Assembly (NCBI GenBank): GCA_947179155.2
Contig: OX359285.1
Location: forward strand, 11,713,010 to 11,777,009
Origin: Hedera helix
Lineage: Eukaryota > Streptophyta > Magnoliopsida > Apiales > Araliaceae
Reading direction: 5' to 3'
DNA: 64,000 nucleotides
This document shows, in pieces, positions 22,689 to 34,217 of this stretch. The notes beneath the pieces are model-generated. The model saw nothing but the letters and a program-made list of their open reading frames with translations, did no database searches and was not told the origin of the DNA. Each line of letters starts with the position of its first letter. Position 1 is the first letter of the stretch. Position numbers and translations under genes: made by a program.

Positions 22689-24030
22689 TAGTTTCTAAAT
22701 AATTTAGGAATTAAATAATAAGAAGTAATCTCATAATAAATAATTAAGTTTTTAAATGGTTTAAGAATTCTAATTATTATATTCAATTAATTTAGTTCCT
22801 AATTACATTAGGAGCTTAATTAAAAACCATAATCCTACATAGTTTAAAAGGGTTAATCATATCTATATATAAAAGAATTCTTATTGTGAATTAGGGTTAC
22901 ACACTCTTCTACAAAAATTAAAAGAGTACTTCATATTTTTTTCTACAACTACAAGAGCGAGAAAATTAGGGCTAACTACCTATGGTTTGGAGAAATTAAA
23001 ATTCACTTTTTGAATACTTATTAATCCTTGGTGGATCACTTCTAGAGGCTTAATACTTGAGGAGCTGACATTGATCCGTGAAATCTAATCGGTGAATTCG
23101 AATAAGAGCGCGAAGGATTAAAAGGAGGTGAACTTGTACATGTGGATACTTGGTTCTACAAAGGTATAAATCTTTTATCCTTCCTCAAATAATAATGTCG
23201 CATAAGAATGATCATGGTTATTGGTTTATAAAAAATTTAAAATCTAACATTTCTTGCTTTCTTTGCGCTATTACAATTTGATTGCATGTATGTCATATTT
23301 TTGAAAATCAATAAACCAAACTTATGCGAATTATTAATTGTTTTAATTTCGTATATGTATGGGTCTGTATTTAGAATAATTTATTAGGCATAACATATTC
23401 TATATTATCATGGGTTTTGAAAATAATTGCAAAAAATCGAGTTTTAGATTTAAAAAGGGATTAAAAATCAAAAAATCGCGATAAACGAAACTGCTACAGT
23501 AGATGGGTGCCTAGGCTCAGCTTTGGGTGCCTAGGTGGGAATAGGCACCTAGGCACCGAGTGGGATTTTCAAAATTTTTGCACTTTCAGATTTTCAATGG
23601 TAGTTTTGTAATTTGATCAGATTTTTAAAATTAAAAGTAAAAAAATTATTTTGGGTGATTTTAAAAATTCAAAAAAAATTATAAAATAATAAAAATAAAT
23701 AGTTTATTTTTAAATAATTTTATAATTAAAATAAAATATTTATTTTAAACATGAAATTTAATTTTACGTAACATTAAATTGCCCATTAAATGATCCTGAT
23801 ATATATATATATATATTTATGTATGATAATAAATGAGATTGATTATAGATTATTGACCAATGAGATTGAAATTATTTTAGTTGGATGCTTGAATGAATGA
23901 GTTTTAATAAACGGGGTCTGTGTATCTTGTCTTATATAATTTTTCTTGATGTAAAATTTATCTCTATCTTATGTACTTCCCTTTGACTCTTGATCAAGAT
24001 TTCTATTTTATGAAAATAGTTTGTAATAAG
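22586..24030 (+). repeat. Unclassified old repeat, right arm
   Basis: Continues 8932-9857 after Tekay-1 is removed. It contains a long (ATT)n tract, a TATA-like TATATATAAAAG at 22864-22874, and a short leader after it, so it resembles an LTR promoter region. At 23505-23557 the palindrome-containing unit GGTGCCTAGG occurs twice directly and its complement CCTAGGCACC once, forming a potential hairpin. No coding frame is recognisable. Confidence 0.4.
22611..22688. repeat. (ATT)n microsatellite
   Basis: About 25 uninterrupted ATT units, 26 bp to the right of Tekay-1. Confidence 0.95.
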
Positions 24031-26408
24031 TGTAACGCCCCCAAAATCCGCGCACTAGCTACGATGGACCTTGTGCGTTAAACTCCATACATTTAGCAAC
24101 TTAACCAATGATTCCATAATCATATTGGTTAAATTAGTCTATTTTAGACTATATATTAAAATTTTCTCTTACTTAATCCCTAGATCTTAACATGATATCG
24201 ATCTTATTATTTATACAAGTATCAATTTGTAGTTCATCTGTATAAATGGATAACATCATATATAACGGTCCAATTTTTACCTTAAGATTTAAATATTCTA
24301 TAACTTTACATATCCAAGATTCATGACATTAAATCATTTGGACGATTCCTGGGAACAGAGAATCTCGTGATGAATGTTTGTATCTTCATGCGTGATAAAT
24401 GTTTGGATATTTTTTCGTGACCAATGTTTGTATATGTGTTCGGTGCAAAATTCTTTTTTCATACAAAACATACCCAACTAGTTAAAACGCTCGCTCGAAA
24501 TACATTTGGTTATAGTGATATTTGTTCATATCAATATTCTTACTTATCTAACATTCAGAATAGTAATAACAAACTTGTACTTGGGTCCAAGGAACCTAAT
24601 AATGAATTTGACCATTTCGCATCGATTAGTCCTGTCTCAGATGCTTACAGTACTCACAAATGTTATTTACCATTCTCATACTGATAAGTAGTTCATTATC
24701 AATGCTGTATTAATATTTTACTATTTATTTGTAGTTCAGAGTTTTGGCATAACATGATCAGTCTATATTACCAATACATTCACTCAGATTTATAGTTCTT
24801 TAACAATTCTAAGTTATATCAAAGTAAAGACATAACAATATTTTGATGATAATAATTAATATCATTTATATAAGAGTCAGTTACATGATTTTCTTATTTA
24901 TATTACAATAGTCACTATGACTTTATACAGATATAAGTAAATAAAATATGAAACCTAATATACGCTTCGTCTTTACGTTTATGAACTCCTTATCATTCTT
25001 CTTTAACTGCAGATAATGTTTTATTCGCAAGAATGAGCACGACGACTCAACAAGTCTAGCTAATAACACATAAACAGTTTATGCTTTCATATTAACTTTA
25101 ACATGATTAACTTGACATATCTCTTAATTTAATATCACAAATAACTTTTATTTCAATAATTTATATCACGTTGTCATGTAAAGCGTATAAAACATGTATA
25201 TATCTTTTAAACATAACACATAAGAGTTAGAAAATTGCAAACATTAGTTGATGGCTTTATATAAAATCTATCACATAATAAATAAAAGATAGAATACTTG
25301 TACATAACAATTTGAATAAGGTTTAGAAGACTTGCCTTGAAAACTAACTTTAGGGTTTCCCGGTAAATCGTTTAGAAGCCTATACAAAGGGTTACGTGTA
25401 CCCGAATGTTAGTTTATCAAAATTTTCTTTTGAATAAGTTTTAGAATAACTTAACTAGACTATTTCCATAGGTGGAATTAATTGGAAAGTTGACTAACCC
25501 AAAAACTCATTTTTTAAGACTTAAAATTCGAATGCCCCCTTAATTTTTCAACTTCAACCTCTTTTACGGTAACTGCCATAATTTTCTCATACAAAACTAT
25601 TTTTGAGTGGTTCTTGATTTTAAATTCATTATAATTTCATGATATACAACATTCCTTTATATTTCTAAGGCATATGTTTCATTTAAGTTTTTGGAAATTT
25701 GCTTAAAAAGTTAGTATGTTAACTTTAATCAAAATCTTTAGGGTTAACCATGTGAAACATAGTATCGCTAGCTTTAATTACTTAAGATATCATGTTATAA
25801 GACTTAATAACACTTTATAACATACAAATAATAAAATCATAGACCTACTTATCTACGATTTATGACTTTTACTCAAGAACACAGAGAATGAATCGAACAA
25901 CACGAAAAACACGAAGAACTAAGTTTCTTCGTTCTCGGTTTAGCTTGCTAAAACATGATGCCATAAGCATAAATTTTTTAGGCTATCATGTTTCACAACT
26001 CTATAACACTAAATTACAAAATTATAAACCTACTTATGTAGGAAATTATGACTTTTGCTCTAGAACACATGAAGAACGAAAAATCGTACATAGTAACAAC
26101 TAATGTTCTTGAGCTTTTGGATTTCATACTGGAAATAGTTTGAGTATTATAACTACTTACATATGTGATTATAACATTTTATATTTAAAATAATTTGGTC
26201 ATTATAACGACTTGTAAATTGATTTTAACAATTTATAACTATTGCTCAAGAACACACGAAGAGTACGAAAAATGACAATCATACATGGTTTCGACTTGTG
26301 TTCTTGAGCTTTTAAATTATGAATTGAAATTTAACATTATAACTACTATAAAATGAAGAAATGCTCAAGAACATATGAAGAACACGGAGAACGACAATCT
26401 ACATGACT
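24031..26408 (-). repeat. Reversed Tekay-type LTR fragment
   Basis: Starts TGTAACGCCCCCAAAATCCG with CGCACTAGCTACG following, matching the start of the LTR at 56114. In that orientation this is the 3' end of a minus-strand LTR. The GAGCACGACGACTCAACAAG region near 25034 is also shared with other Tekay LTRs in the window. The right end lacks a clear TGTAATG boundary and abuts a plus-strand integrase fragment. At about 25790-26400 there are four imperfect copies of a 130-190 bp unit with CTCAAGAACAC and its complement GTTCTTGAG. Small frames here look spurious. Confidence 0.6.
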
Positions 26409-26671
26409 ACGACTATAATGAGTTTAACGTGTCAGTGTTGCGTCCATACAAGCCTGATTATAGGCACGCTATATCTTATGAGTCAATTCAATTTGAGAAA
26501 GATTTATCTTATGAGAAAATTTCTATCCAGGTATTAGATAAAAAAGAGCAGACTTTAAGAAATAAGGTCATGCATTCTGTCAAAATTCTATGGAGGAACC
26601 ACAATGCTGAAGAAGTTACATGGAATCTTGAAGAGAAGATAAAGGATAACTATCCAAATCTTTTTGCTTAA
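26409..26671 (+). pseudogene. Tekay-2 integrase C-terminus and chromodomain fragment
   Basis: Open frame matching the end of Tekay integrase: NVSVLRPYKPDYRHAISYES, then DLSYEKISIQVLDKKEQTL, then VTWNLEEKIKDNYPNLFA and stop. This is the last ~85 residues, containing the chromodomain. Everything upstream is missing; the fragment begins abruptly at about 26409 next to the reversed LTR piece. The natural stop is present. It is followed by a purine-rich region and then a full LTR, as in the 3' end of a normal element. Confidence 0.88.
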
Positions 26672-26712
26672 CCTTGAATTTGTAATTCTGGGGACATAAT
26701 TTTTATTTGGGT

Positions 26713-26714
<2 letters not shown>

Positions 26715-26744
<30 letters not shown>
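26715..26744 (+). repeat. G30 homopolymer within the purine tract of Tekay-2
   Basis: Thirty consecutive G, followed by AAGAGAA and the LTR. The position is that of the polypurine tract, so this is probably an expanded tract; a sequencing or assembly artefact is also possible. Confidence 0.8.
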
Positions 26745-26745
<1 letters not shown>

Positions 26746-27248
26746 AGAGAATATAATAACCATAAATTTTGGATCACATTGTAATTAGAATTTATAACTA
26801 ATTATTAATGAAGTAAATTTTGTATGAATTAATTATACACCTATGTAATCGATTGAATATGATGTTTAATTACTTTTAATTGTTATTAAATGTAACAAGG
26901 AAGGTACAATAAATAAGCCAGGCCATTGTATGGGCTAGGGTTTGTAGTTAAACCAATTTGTAGTCTAAATATTTTTATATAAGGAAAGTTTAATTGTATT
27001 AATTAATTAACCTAATTTTAGTAATTAATATGTTAGTCCATGTGAGAAGTAACCTAGCCCAATTGGATTAAATGTTGGGGCCCAACACTTAAGTTATTTC
27101 TAACCTTACTAATTAATAATGTTAGTCCAATTTAATTATTGTTGGGAGCCCAAATGAAACTATTATTGAGAGCCCAACTAATGGAAAAAGTGAGCCCAAA
27201 GCAATTAAATAAGAGTCCAAATAGTGGCCTAATCAATCCATGTGTTGG

Positions 27249-27290
27249 TATATATATATATATATATATCTGTGTGTGTGTGTGTGTGTA
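27249..27290. repeat. (TA)n-(TG)n microsatellite
   Basis: About ten TA units followed by nine TG units within the Tekay-2 LTR. Confidence 0.92.
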
Positions 27291-27520
27291 AGCATTAAAA
27301 GAAGAAAAAAATTAAGGAAAAAGGGGGTAAGTGACGGCCACTAGGCCACCCCACATGGGGTGCAAAGCTCCATCCATTTTTCTTAAACAGAACACCCCTT
27401 AAAATCCTCCTAAATGGAAGCTATGTGCCCTAAATTATGGATCTTGTTATACTAAGATTAGGGACTCAATTACCAAAGTGTTTGGTGATTAAAGGAGCTC
27501 AAGTATACTTACAATTTCCC

Positions 27521-27529
27521 TATATATAG
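27521..27529 (+). promoter_or_regulatory. TATA box of Tekay-2 LTR
   Basis: TATATATAG preceded by CCC, followed about 30 bp on by a purine-rich leader with GAGAG repeats. It is the best promoter candidate in this LTR. Confidence 0.5.
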
Positions 27530-28611
27530 TGTATCACCAATGCTTAAAAGAGTTGGTCATTTTGAGAGTTCACCAAGTAAAGGAGTTGAGAGCTTTTGTA
27601 GAGTTACAGTTGAGAGCTTTGAGAGAAACAGTTAGGGAAATTGAGTGCTAGCCATTTTTAGGTTTCAATCAAGTGTAAGGGTGGATGCGATCTAGCCTGG
27701 TTTCATTTTGGTTTAGTTATAGTTCTTCCATGGTTAGTTGTGGGAGATATTTGTGTTGTGGAACCATGAAGGGTTCGAAGGAATAAGGAAGGAGTTTTGA
27801 TGGAGAAAATGTGATGAATATATGTATATATGTGAATATATGCATAAAATGTATTTTCTATGGTCAAAAATGGATTTTTATGGTAGAAAAGGTATTTTGA
27901 TGGATCAAAACATATTTTAAACTCTAAGGTATTAGATATATATTATATATGTAGATCTACAGTTAAAAATGCTTAATATATATTTTCATGTGTTGGTCAT
28001 GAGTTGGAATTGAAGGAAAGTGTATATGTACACTTTCCAGCAAAAACCCTAACTTGTTATATGAGTTGTTTTGTTGTAAAATAAGTTGTGGTTATTATTT
28101 TTGTGAGTTCTAGGGCTTGAAAGATAGCTCTAGGAGTCATAAAAACAACCCAACTTGAATATTTGAAAAATGTGGTGAAATGTGCAAGTTATGGTCATTG
28201 TGGTAAAACATGTCGTTTTCAAAACCCTAGTCGATCGATCCTAATTTTTATGTCAAAAACGTTTTCAAGAAAGTGATCAATCCATGGAATATTAAAGAAC
28301 ATTAAGTCATAAAGATAACAAATCAAATTTGATGTCATTTAGATGTGTATAACTTGTTTTATTTAAGATTGAATCAAAAGAGTCTAAGTTGGAAAAATTA
28401 GGGTTTGTTTAACTGACTAACCGTCGCAGTGCTGGGTTACACTGCCATAGCGGTGAGAGGTTTTGTCCAGGACAGCCACGACGCTGGTGGGCACTGCTAT
28501 AGTAGTAGTCCAGATATTTTGAAAATTAAGTTTAATTAACCAAGTCGAGTCGGATTAGGTTGGATCCAGTTTGAACAAATTATTTCAAAAATTATTTTAC
28601 TATTTTCAAAC

Positions 28612-28850
28612 CCAATTTAAATAATTTAAATAAATAAAATATTATTAAATAATTAATAATATTAGAAAATAAATAAAATATTATTAAATAATTAATAATA
28701 TTAGAAAGTGACTAAAATATTATTAAATAATTAATAATATTAGAAAGTGAATAAAATATTATTAAATGATTAATAATATTTAAAAAAAAATTATGAAGTG
28801 ATTAATAATATTAGAAAATGAATAAACTATTAGTAATTTATTAATAATAA
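28612..28850. repeat. 39-bp tandem repeat in Tekay-2 LTR
   Basis: Five to six copies of a 39-bp AT-rich unit with AATATTATTAAATAATTAAT at its core. The reverse complement of the same unit is expanded to about twelve copies at 57375-57862. Confidence 0.88.
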
Positions 28851-30014
28851 TATCCAAGGGTGATAATATTATTAAGTGGTTATATTATCAGGAGATAATT
28901 AATTGTGTGTTTAAATATTATCAAAGGATGATAATATTGATTAAGTGCTAAGTGATTAAATGTTTAATTATGTGCGTAAGCTTAATTAATTTAGAGTGAG
29001 ACGTACTGAGGTTATAATTGTAAGCCTATATGTGTTATACTAATTGAAAAATCAAACTTATTAATTTTAGGTCTTCTCAAGAGAAGTAATTTAAATTGCT
29101 TAGCAGTACAGACAAGTTTCCTTTACCCAGACTTGAATTTATTTTACGAGACCTCTAAGTGGTTTAATTATCCACATCGATATTATTATTTGCACGAGTT
29201 GAAATTAAAGTTTTTTCAATTATGAACTGTTTAAAAATTAGTCTAAGCTAATTGTTCAGCTAGACATTGCATCTTAAGTTCAATCGATCGAATATGGTTA
29301 AAACTTATCCAAATTAATAGTTGGTGCGAACTCTTATAGTAAGAATGAGAACGAACAATCATAATAAGGGGAATATTATTGGGAAACAGAACTTGCGCAC
29401 AAATGTCTAAATGTTATGCTTACACATATGGGTACAAGAGGTTGATCCTTTCGAATACCAAACTATTAAAAGGTCAGTTAAATTACTAATATGCCTTAGC
29501 ATTAGTTCATGGTCCTTAGTGACCACTCTGCAGTAAAGACTCAAATATTTCTTTTAAATTAAAATTTAAATCTCGTTATTTCACAATTATTGTATAATGT
29601 TGAACCCTCAGAAATTATTCTTTTTCAATCATGATATACCTTTCTTGTGATTACTGTTTACTTAAACTTGTTGAGCAAAGTAGTTGCTCGCGCTTGCTAT
29701 ATCATGATATTTTTCAATCAAGCCAGAAAGCTCTAAGAAGAACAAGGGAAAGGAGAAAGTTCAAGAGTAGATTAATATGCATGCTAGTTAATTTATTCAA
29801 GTTTTGTAATTCACTAGTATAGCTTTTGAACACTTAAAGTGTATGATTTGTATTTATGTAAATGTTAATAGACCTTAGGATTGGTAGAACCTTATGTAAT
29901 GAACAATGTATGTTTATATATTTTCCGCTTTAGTTTATAGAATATGTTTGATGTTGTTGAATCGTGAACACCAATCCTGAGGTTATGGAACCCGAATTTG
30001 GGAGTGTTACAGGT

Positions 30015-30032
30015 TGGTATCAGAGCTGTAGG
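30015..30032 (+). other. Primer binding site, tRNA-iMet (Tekay-2)
   Basis: TGGTATCAGAGCTGTAGG, three bases after the LTR end; identical to the Tekay-1 site. Confidence 0.95.
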
Positions 30033-30211
30033 TTATAAAACGTTAGGTTGCGAGACTTTAGGATATAACCTTAAAAGAGTCAACTCACTAAGATTTATAA
30101 AGAATGGATTTTTGAAATTCATTTGAGTCGAGTGGGAACACAATTAAGTATACTTTCATTTCATCAATAAATATATTTTATTACGATACTGATGTCATTT
30201 TGTTTGTTTAT

Positions 30212-30213
30212 AG
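30212..30213 (+). promoter_or_regulatory. Candidate 3' splice site before Tekay-2 ORF0
   Basis: ATACTGATGT, then a T-rich tract ending TTTATAG, directly before GATG of ORF0. Layout is the same as in Tekay-1. Confidence 0.5.
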
Positions 30214-30214
30214 G

Positions 30215-30798
30215 ATGTTTGAGATTGGCCAGTCGAGTAACATGGTAGAGGATGAGCCCATTGACAAACATATTGTGTTAGTGGATGATCCTAAATCTGA
30301 TCCAGAGATGCAGGATATAGAGGATCGAGAATCAGAGCTAGAGCCGGAACTTATGGATGATCCTATAACTGAGGAGGATGAGACAGTTGAGTATGCGGAT
30401 GGCATGGCCACTACTGCTAGTGACATCATTGAGGAGCTAACAGATAAAAATGTTGAGCTAGAGGAGATAGTTCATTATTTGGAGGAGGAGAATCTGACCC
30501 ATCAAAATATGAAGGATCCGTACAAGACATTGACGCATCAGTTTGCGGGCGAGAATATCTAGTTGAAGGATAAGGTGGCAGAATTGGAGGAATAGGTTCA
30601 GGAGTATGTGGACTTAGTAGAGTACATTGGAACACTAACCCATGAGTTAGTTGATCAAGATACTGAACTACAGGGTACGTTGGTAGAGTAGGAGCTGAAG
30701 TTAGTAGAGGCAGAGCTGAAGATTCAGCATATGCAAACGGAGAAGTAGACTATCGAGGCCAACTGGTAGGAAGATATAGAGGTGAGAAATGAGATGGA
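30215..30798 (+). pseudogene. Tekay-2 ORF0: acidic coiled-coil protein, decayed
   Basis: Frame from ATG 30215. The N-terminal half is acidic (MVEDEPIDKHIVLVDDPKSD). It carries EYADGMATTASDIIEEL, which aligns with EYVDGMGTTASDIIDEL of Tekay-1, and then a predicted coiled coil (NVELEEIVHYLEEENL). The frame is open to TAG at 30560-30562 and continues with recognisable heptad-like sequence through at least four more TAGs, several where glutamine is likely. It is cut at 30799 by Athila-3. There are no Gag motifs. The shared block between two diverged elements supports a real, element-encoded protein of unknown function. Confidence 0.7.
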
Positions 30799-32336
30799 TG
30801 ATAAGTGGATTTTATGTCTATTTATTGAATATTTTGAGGGTTAATTATTTGTTAATTTTTAAGTATTTTAATTGATTTTAGGTTGTTTGTTTAATTTTAT
30901 GTGTTTTTATTATTTTTGTATTACTTTTATTTATTTTTAATTAACTAAAACTTTATTTTGTAAGAAAATTGAATTGGATGACAAACTGGTAATATTAGAT
31001 CCTGATGGCATTTTGATAAATAAAGAGCAGAACATGTCAGGAGCCATACGCGGTAGAGTATCAAGCGATGAGATGGAATACAGCATCGTGTGACATTTGG
31101 TAGGGAGTTCAAGATAGGCACGTGAAGCGTGCATGTATTATGTAGGCGTGAAGATGGAGACGATGTCATTCCGGTGTTCATCACAAGGAAAAACGCGCTT
31201 TGTGGCTTCAGTCAATGCAGCGTTTGGCTGCAGAATTGGGATTATTTGCTATTTTTTTTATTCTTAATTGAGTTTTAATTCTAATTTTGCTTAGGATTAA
31301 TATTGTACTCCTATAAATACACTATAAGACTTTTGTTTTCAAAGAATTAACATAGTTTTAGAACAGAATATTATAATAAAGTAGATTAATTTTATTACTT
31401 TAGAAACAAATACTTAATGCAAAGGATTCGAAAATTAAAGGCAGAGCTTGAGAATTAAAGATTGTGACCCGAGTGACTGACGGATATTAAATCACAGATT
31501 TGATTTCTTTTTTTTTACTTTTATTTTTGTAATGTTGAGATGTTGAATTATTTGTACATAATTTATTATTTAGTTATGATCAAATTTTATATTGAGATTG
31601 CAATTAAACCCAATGCGTAGTTTAAATAATTTTTTTTTGTTTTTAATTAATAATGATTACATATAAATTGTTAAGCATACTTTAGGCATTCATGTAATTA
31701 ATTAACTGTAGTAATTAATTGAGATTAATTTATACAAAATTAGAAGATGGAGTATAGATTTAGATTTAAATATGATAGCATTTGTTCATAGAATTTGAAA
31801 TGGTTTATATGATTAGTATATAAGATATTAATATACATATGTACCTTTTGCAACTATAAAGAGAATCTGAGCTTAATATTCTAATTAACATATTTCATAT
31901 AAAAATAAAGCGATTTAATAAATTAGAGTATTCATCTCTAGTTTTGTTGCCTTAGGGTTAGATTCAGAAGGATTTGTTTGTATGTAATTAGAATATGCGC
32001 ATAAATACTATAAAGAATTACCGGTTAACAATTTTATATAGTTAATTAATTAAAAAAAGAGTGAAGAAATTTAAACGAAACATTAGAGGAAATTATGATC
32101 TTAAATATTTAAAACTTGATTTAATCCTTTTCATTAGTTTAATTTAGTTGTTAATTTTAATTAGATTTTTTTTTCATAAGTTAATTGCGATTTTTTAAAT
32201 AAAATTAAATCGATATAAAACTAGTATTTGGTAATTATTATTATTTAATTCTCTATAGAAATGATACTCTACTTACTAGTATGTTACTTATTGACCGTGT
32301 ATACTTAGACGCATATATTCATATAGAAAATATCCA
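30799..32336 (+). repeat. 5' LTR of Athila-3
   Basis: A 1538-bp LTR from TGATAAGTGG to TATCCA. It contains TATAAATAC at 31312-31320. Nine bases separate the LTR end from the primer binding site. Confidence 0.8.
31312..31320 (+). promoter_or_regulatory. TATA box of Athila-3 LTR
   Basis: TATAAATAC about 490 bp after the LTR start, preceded by CTCC. The position corresponds to the TATA box of Athila-2. Confidence 0.55.
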
Positions 32337-32345
32337 ATAAATTTT

Positions 32346-32363
32346 TGGCGCCGTTACCGGGGA
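32346..32363 (+). other. Primer binding site, tRNA-Asp type (Athila-3)
   Basis: TGGCGCCGTTACCGGGGA, one base different from the Athila consensus. Confidence 0.92.
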
Positions 32364-32490
32364 ATTAATTTAATAATTTTTGCCAATATTAAATTTAGTC
32401 AAATTATTTGTAATTCAAACTTGTATATTTTTATTTTTATTTATTTTTAATTTTATTTTTATTTTCAGGTACGATTAATGTAATTAATTA

Positions 32491-32790
32491 TCAATGGTCT
32501 TCTGAAAGGATGGCACAACCAAATGGACTGCACAATTTGCAATGCTTGAAAGGAAAATTGACTCTCTTGGGAACCAATCAGTTCAAAATACCTACAATAA
32601 ACAGCAATATAATTACACCCCACACTACTATGATCTGGGTGTGCAGGATTATCTATTTTGCTCCAGGACAATTATATCCGTTAGAATTTTCATATTAACC
32701 TCAGTCGTACGAATTCTCATATTAACAACCTCCACCACAGCAAGAGAAAAAAAAAATTTGGAGGAAAAAATTGAAGAATTAATACAATAT
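32491..32790 (+). pseudogene. Athila-3 gag-like fragment
   Basis: Short overlapping frames after the primer binding site. One reads AMLERKIDSLGNQS then YNYTPHYYDLGVQD, which resembles the helical and Tyr-rich parts of Athila Gag also seen in Athila-2. It is frameshifted and lacks a zinc knuckle. Assignment rests on position and weak resemblance. Confidence 0.4.
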
Positions 32791-33288
32791 TAGAAAATTT
32801 AAAGGGAAGAGGATGAGATTCGAAAGGAAAAACTTGTCAATCTAGTCAACAATTACCTTCGCGAAACTTTACCTAACAATTCAGAGATAAAATTTGAGGA
32901 GGAAAACAAAGAGTTGTGTGAGACAAATACGTTAAAAAATGGCAAGGAGTTACACATGGCTTAAAAAATAAATCTTAAGAGGTATCGTTCGGAAGAGGAA
33001 GATGATGATAAGGTTGAAAAGAAGAGGAGCAAGGTTCGGGAAGAGGAAGAGAAGGATGAGGATGATCAAGTGGTGAGCTCGAATTGTATTAAGAAAAATT
33101 CGATTATGTTTTTCATGCAAAAATTTCAGAATTTTGAGGAGTACTATCGGGTTGACTTTATTAAAGAATATAACTCGGATGAATTCACGTTTGGGGGTGG
33201 TTCAAAATCATGCAAGGATGCCGAAGAGTTCAAAGAAAAAACAAAGAGGAGACATGAAAAGATAATTTTTGCAATTGAGCTTGATTGA
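32791..33288 (+). pseudogene. Athila-3 acidic/basic charged ORF, unknown
   Basis: A reading frame with one TAA near 32962, ending in TGA at 33286-33288. It encodes highly charged sequence: YRSEEEDDDKVEKKRSKVRE, then SIMFFMQKFQNFEEYYRVDF, then a Lys/Glu-rich end. It does not match Gag or Pol domains I know. It ends about 45 bp before the GGGAGGCAACCCAA block, so it may be the 3' end of the original pol or an ORF in the env position. No membrane segment or signal peptide is seen. Confidence 0.4.
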
Positions 33289-34167
33289 GAGAAAATAGAG
33301 TAGTTAGGCTGAGACTTAAAAACAAACGTTTATTGGGAGGCAACCCAAATTTTATTTTTAGTTTTTATTTTTATTTTTTTAATCTCATTTTTATTTTAAG
33401 TAGATTTTTCTTAGTAGTAAATTTTAGTATTTAGTTATTTATTTTAATATTTTTATTTTTTGTTTTTTTTTTGGTTTTTTATGCCAATGCAACTCAAGCT
33501 TAGTAGATGAGGAGAAAAATGCTACATATCAGGAGAGTTTTATGTCTTTAAATTATTTTACTTTATATATAGAGGATAATGTCTGTTTTATATTTGGGGA
33601 TGTGGGTAAATTTTGAAAAAATTAAAAAAAATTAGGTTTTATTTTAGTTTAAATTTTAGAATTTTGTGGGTATATTAACTATAAACCTTCACGAGACACA
33701 ACTCGTTCATTTGGGATAACTTTGAGGTTTAAAGGCTTATTGCACATGCTAAGTGCAATCATGTTTCCTACGAAAATGAGATAACTTAGTTTTTAGGTTG
33801 AGTCTTTTAAGTGATGAATTAATATTTGGATTTAAATTTTTGGTCGATGATAAAAAATTTAATTTTTTTTAATAACTTTTGAAAAATGGAATAATTTTTT
33901 GAGTAGGTTGAATTTTGCCTTTTTATTAGTTATTATTTTATTTTAGATCCTTTAAATTTTTAAACACATATCCATTTGTGTTTAGTTAATTTTAGCTTAG
34001 AGAAGGTTTATGCAGTTTAATGCTTATGATAGATATTTATGAATTCTATATCTTATTTAATCATAACTTAAAGTGAAATATTAGACGGATTATAATTTGG
34101 GAGAGGTGATTTAGCTGACTTTTCTAGGATTATTACATATTGAGTTTTTCATGTTAAATTAAAGAGA
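33289..34167 (+). other. Athila-3 non-coding 3' region
   Basis: Starts with GGGAGGCAACCCAA (33335-33348), conserved downstream of pol in Athila/Tat elements. AT-rich and T-rich DNA follows, without coding potential. No polypurine tract or LTR is reached before the junction at about 34168. Confidence 0.55.
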
Positions 34168-34217
34168 AAAAATATTGTATAATACGAGAATTATATGGAA
34201 CATTATACGAGATTAAT
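34168..34217 (+). repeat. Tekay-3 5' LTR, piece left of insertion
   Basis: Matches the 3' LTR of Tekay-3 near 55990-56050 (TATAATACGAGAATTATA and ACATTATACGA blocks). The LTR upstream of this point is missing. It ends with TTAAT, the target site of the inserted element. Confidence 0.7.

Larger units (their letters stand above)
26752..30011 (+). repeat. Tekay-2 LTR, flanked by integrase end and primer binding site
   Basis: A 3260-bp LTR from TATAATAACC (first TG changed to TA) to GGGAGTGTTACA. On the left are integrase and a purine tract, on the right a tRNA-iMet site and ORF0. A single LTR thus serves as 3' LTR of one copy and 5' LTR of the next, the product of unequal recombination between copies. 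It contains a TA/TG microsatellite (27249-27290), a likely TATA box (27521-27529) and a 39-bp tandem repeat (28612-28850). Confidence 0.85.
30799..34167 (+). mobile_element. Athila-3, internally deleted, 3' end missing
   Basis: Inserted in Tekay-2 ORF0. It starts TGATAAGTGGATTTTATG, a typical Athila LTR start. It has a full 5' LTR, a tRNA-Asp-type primer binding site, a gag-like start, an acidic ORF and the conserved GGGAGGCAACCCAA block that lies downstream of pol in Athila/Tat elements. Protease, RT and integrase are absent, so most of pol is deleted. No 3' LTR is present; at about 34168 the sequence joins directly to a Tekay-3 LTR, marking a deletion junction that also removed the rest of Tekay-2. 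Confidence 0.8.
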
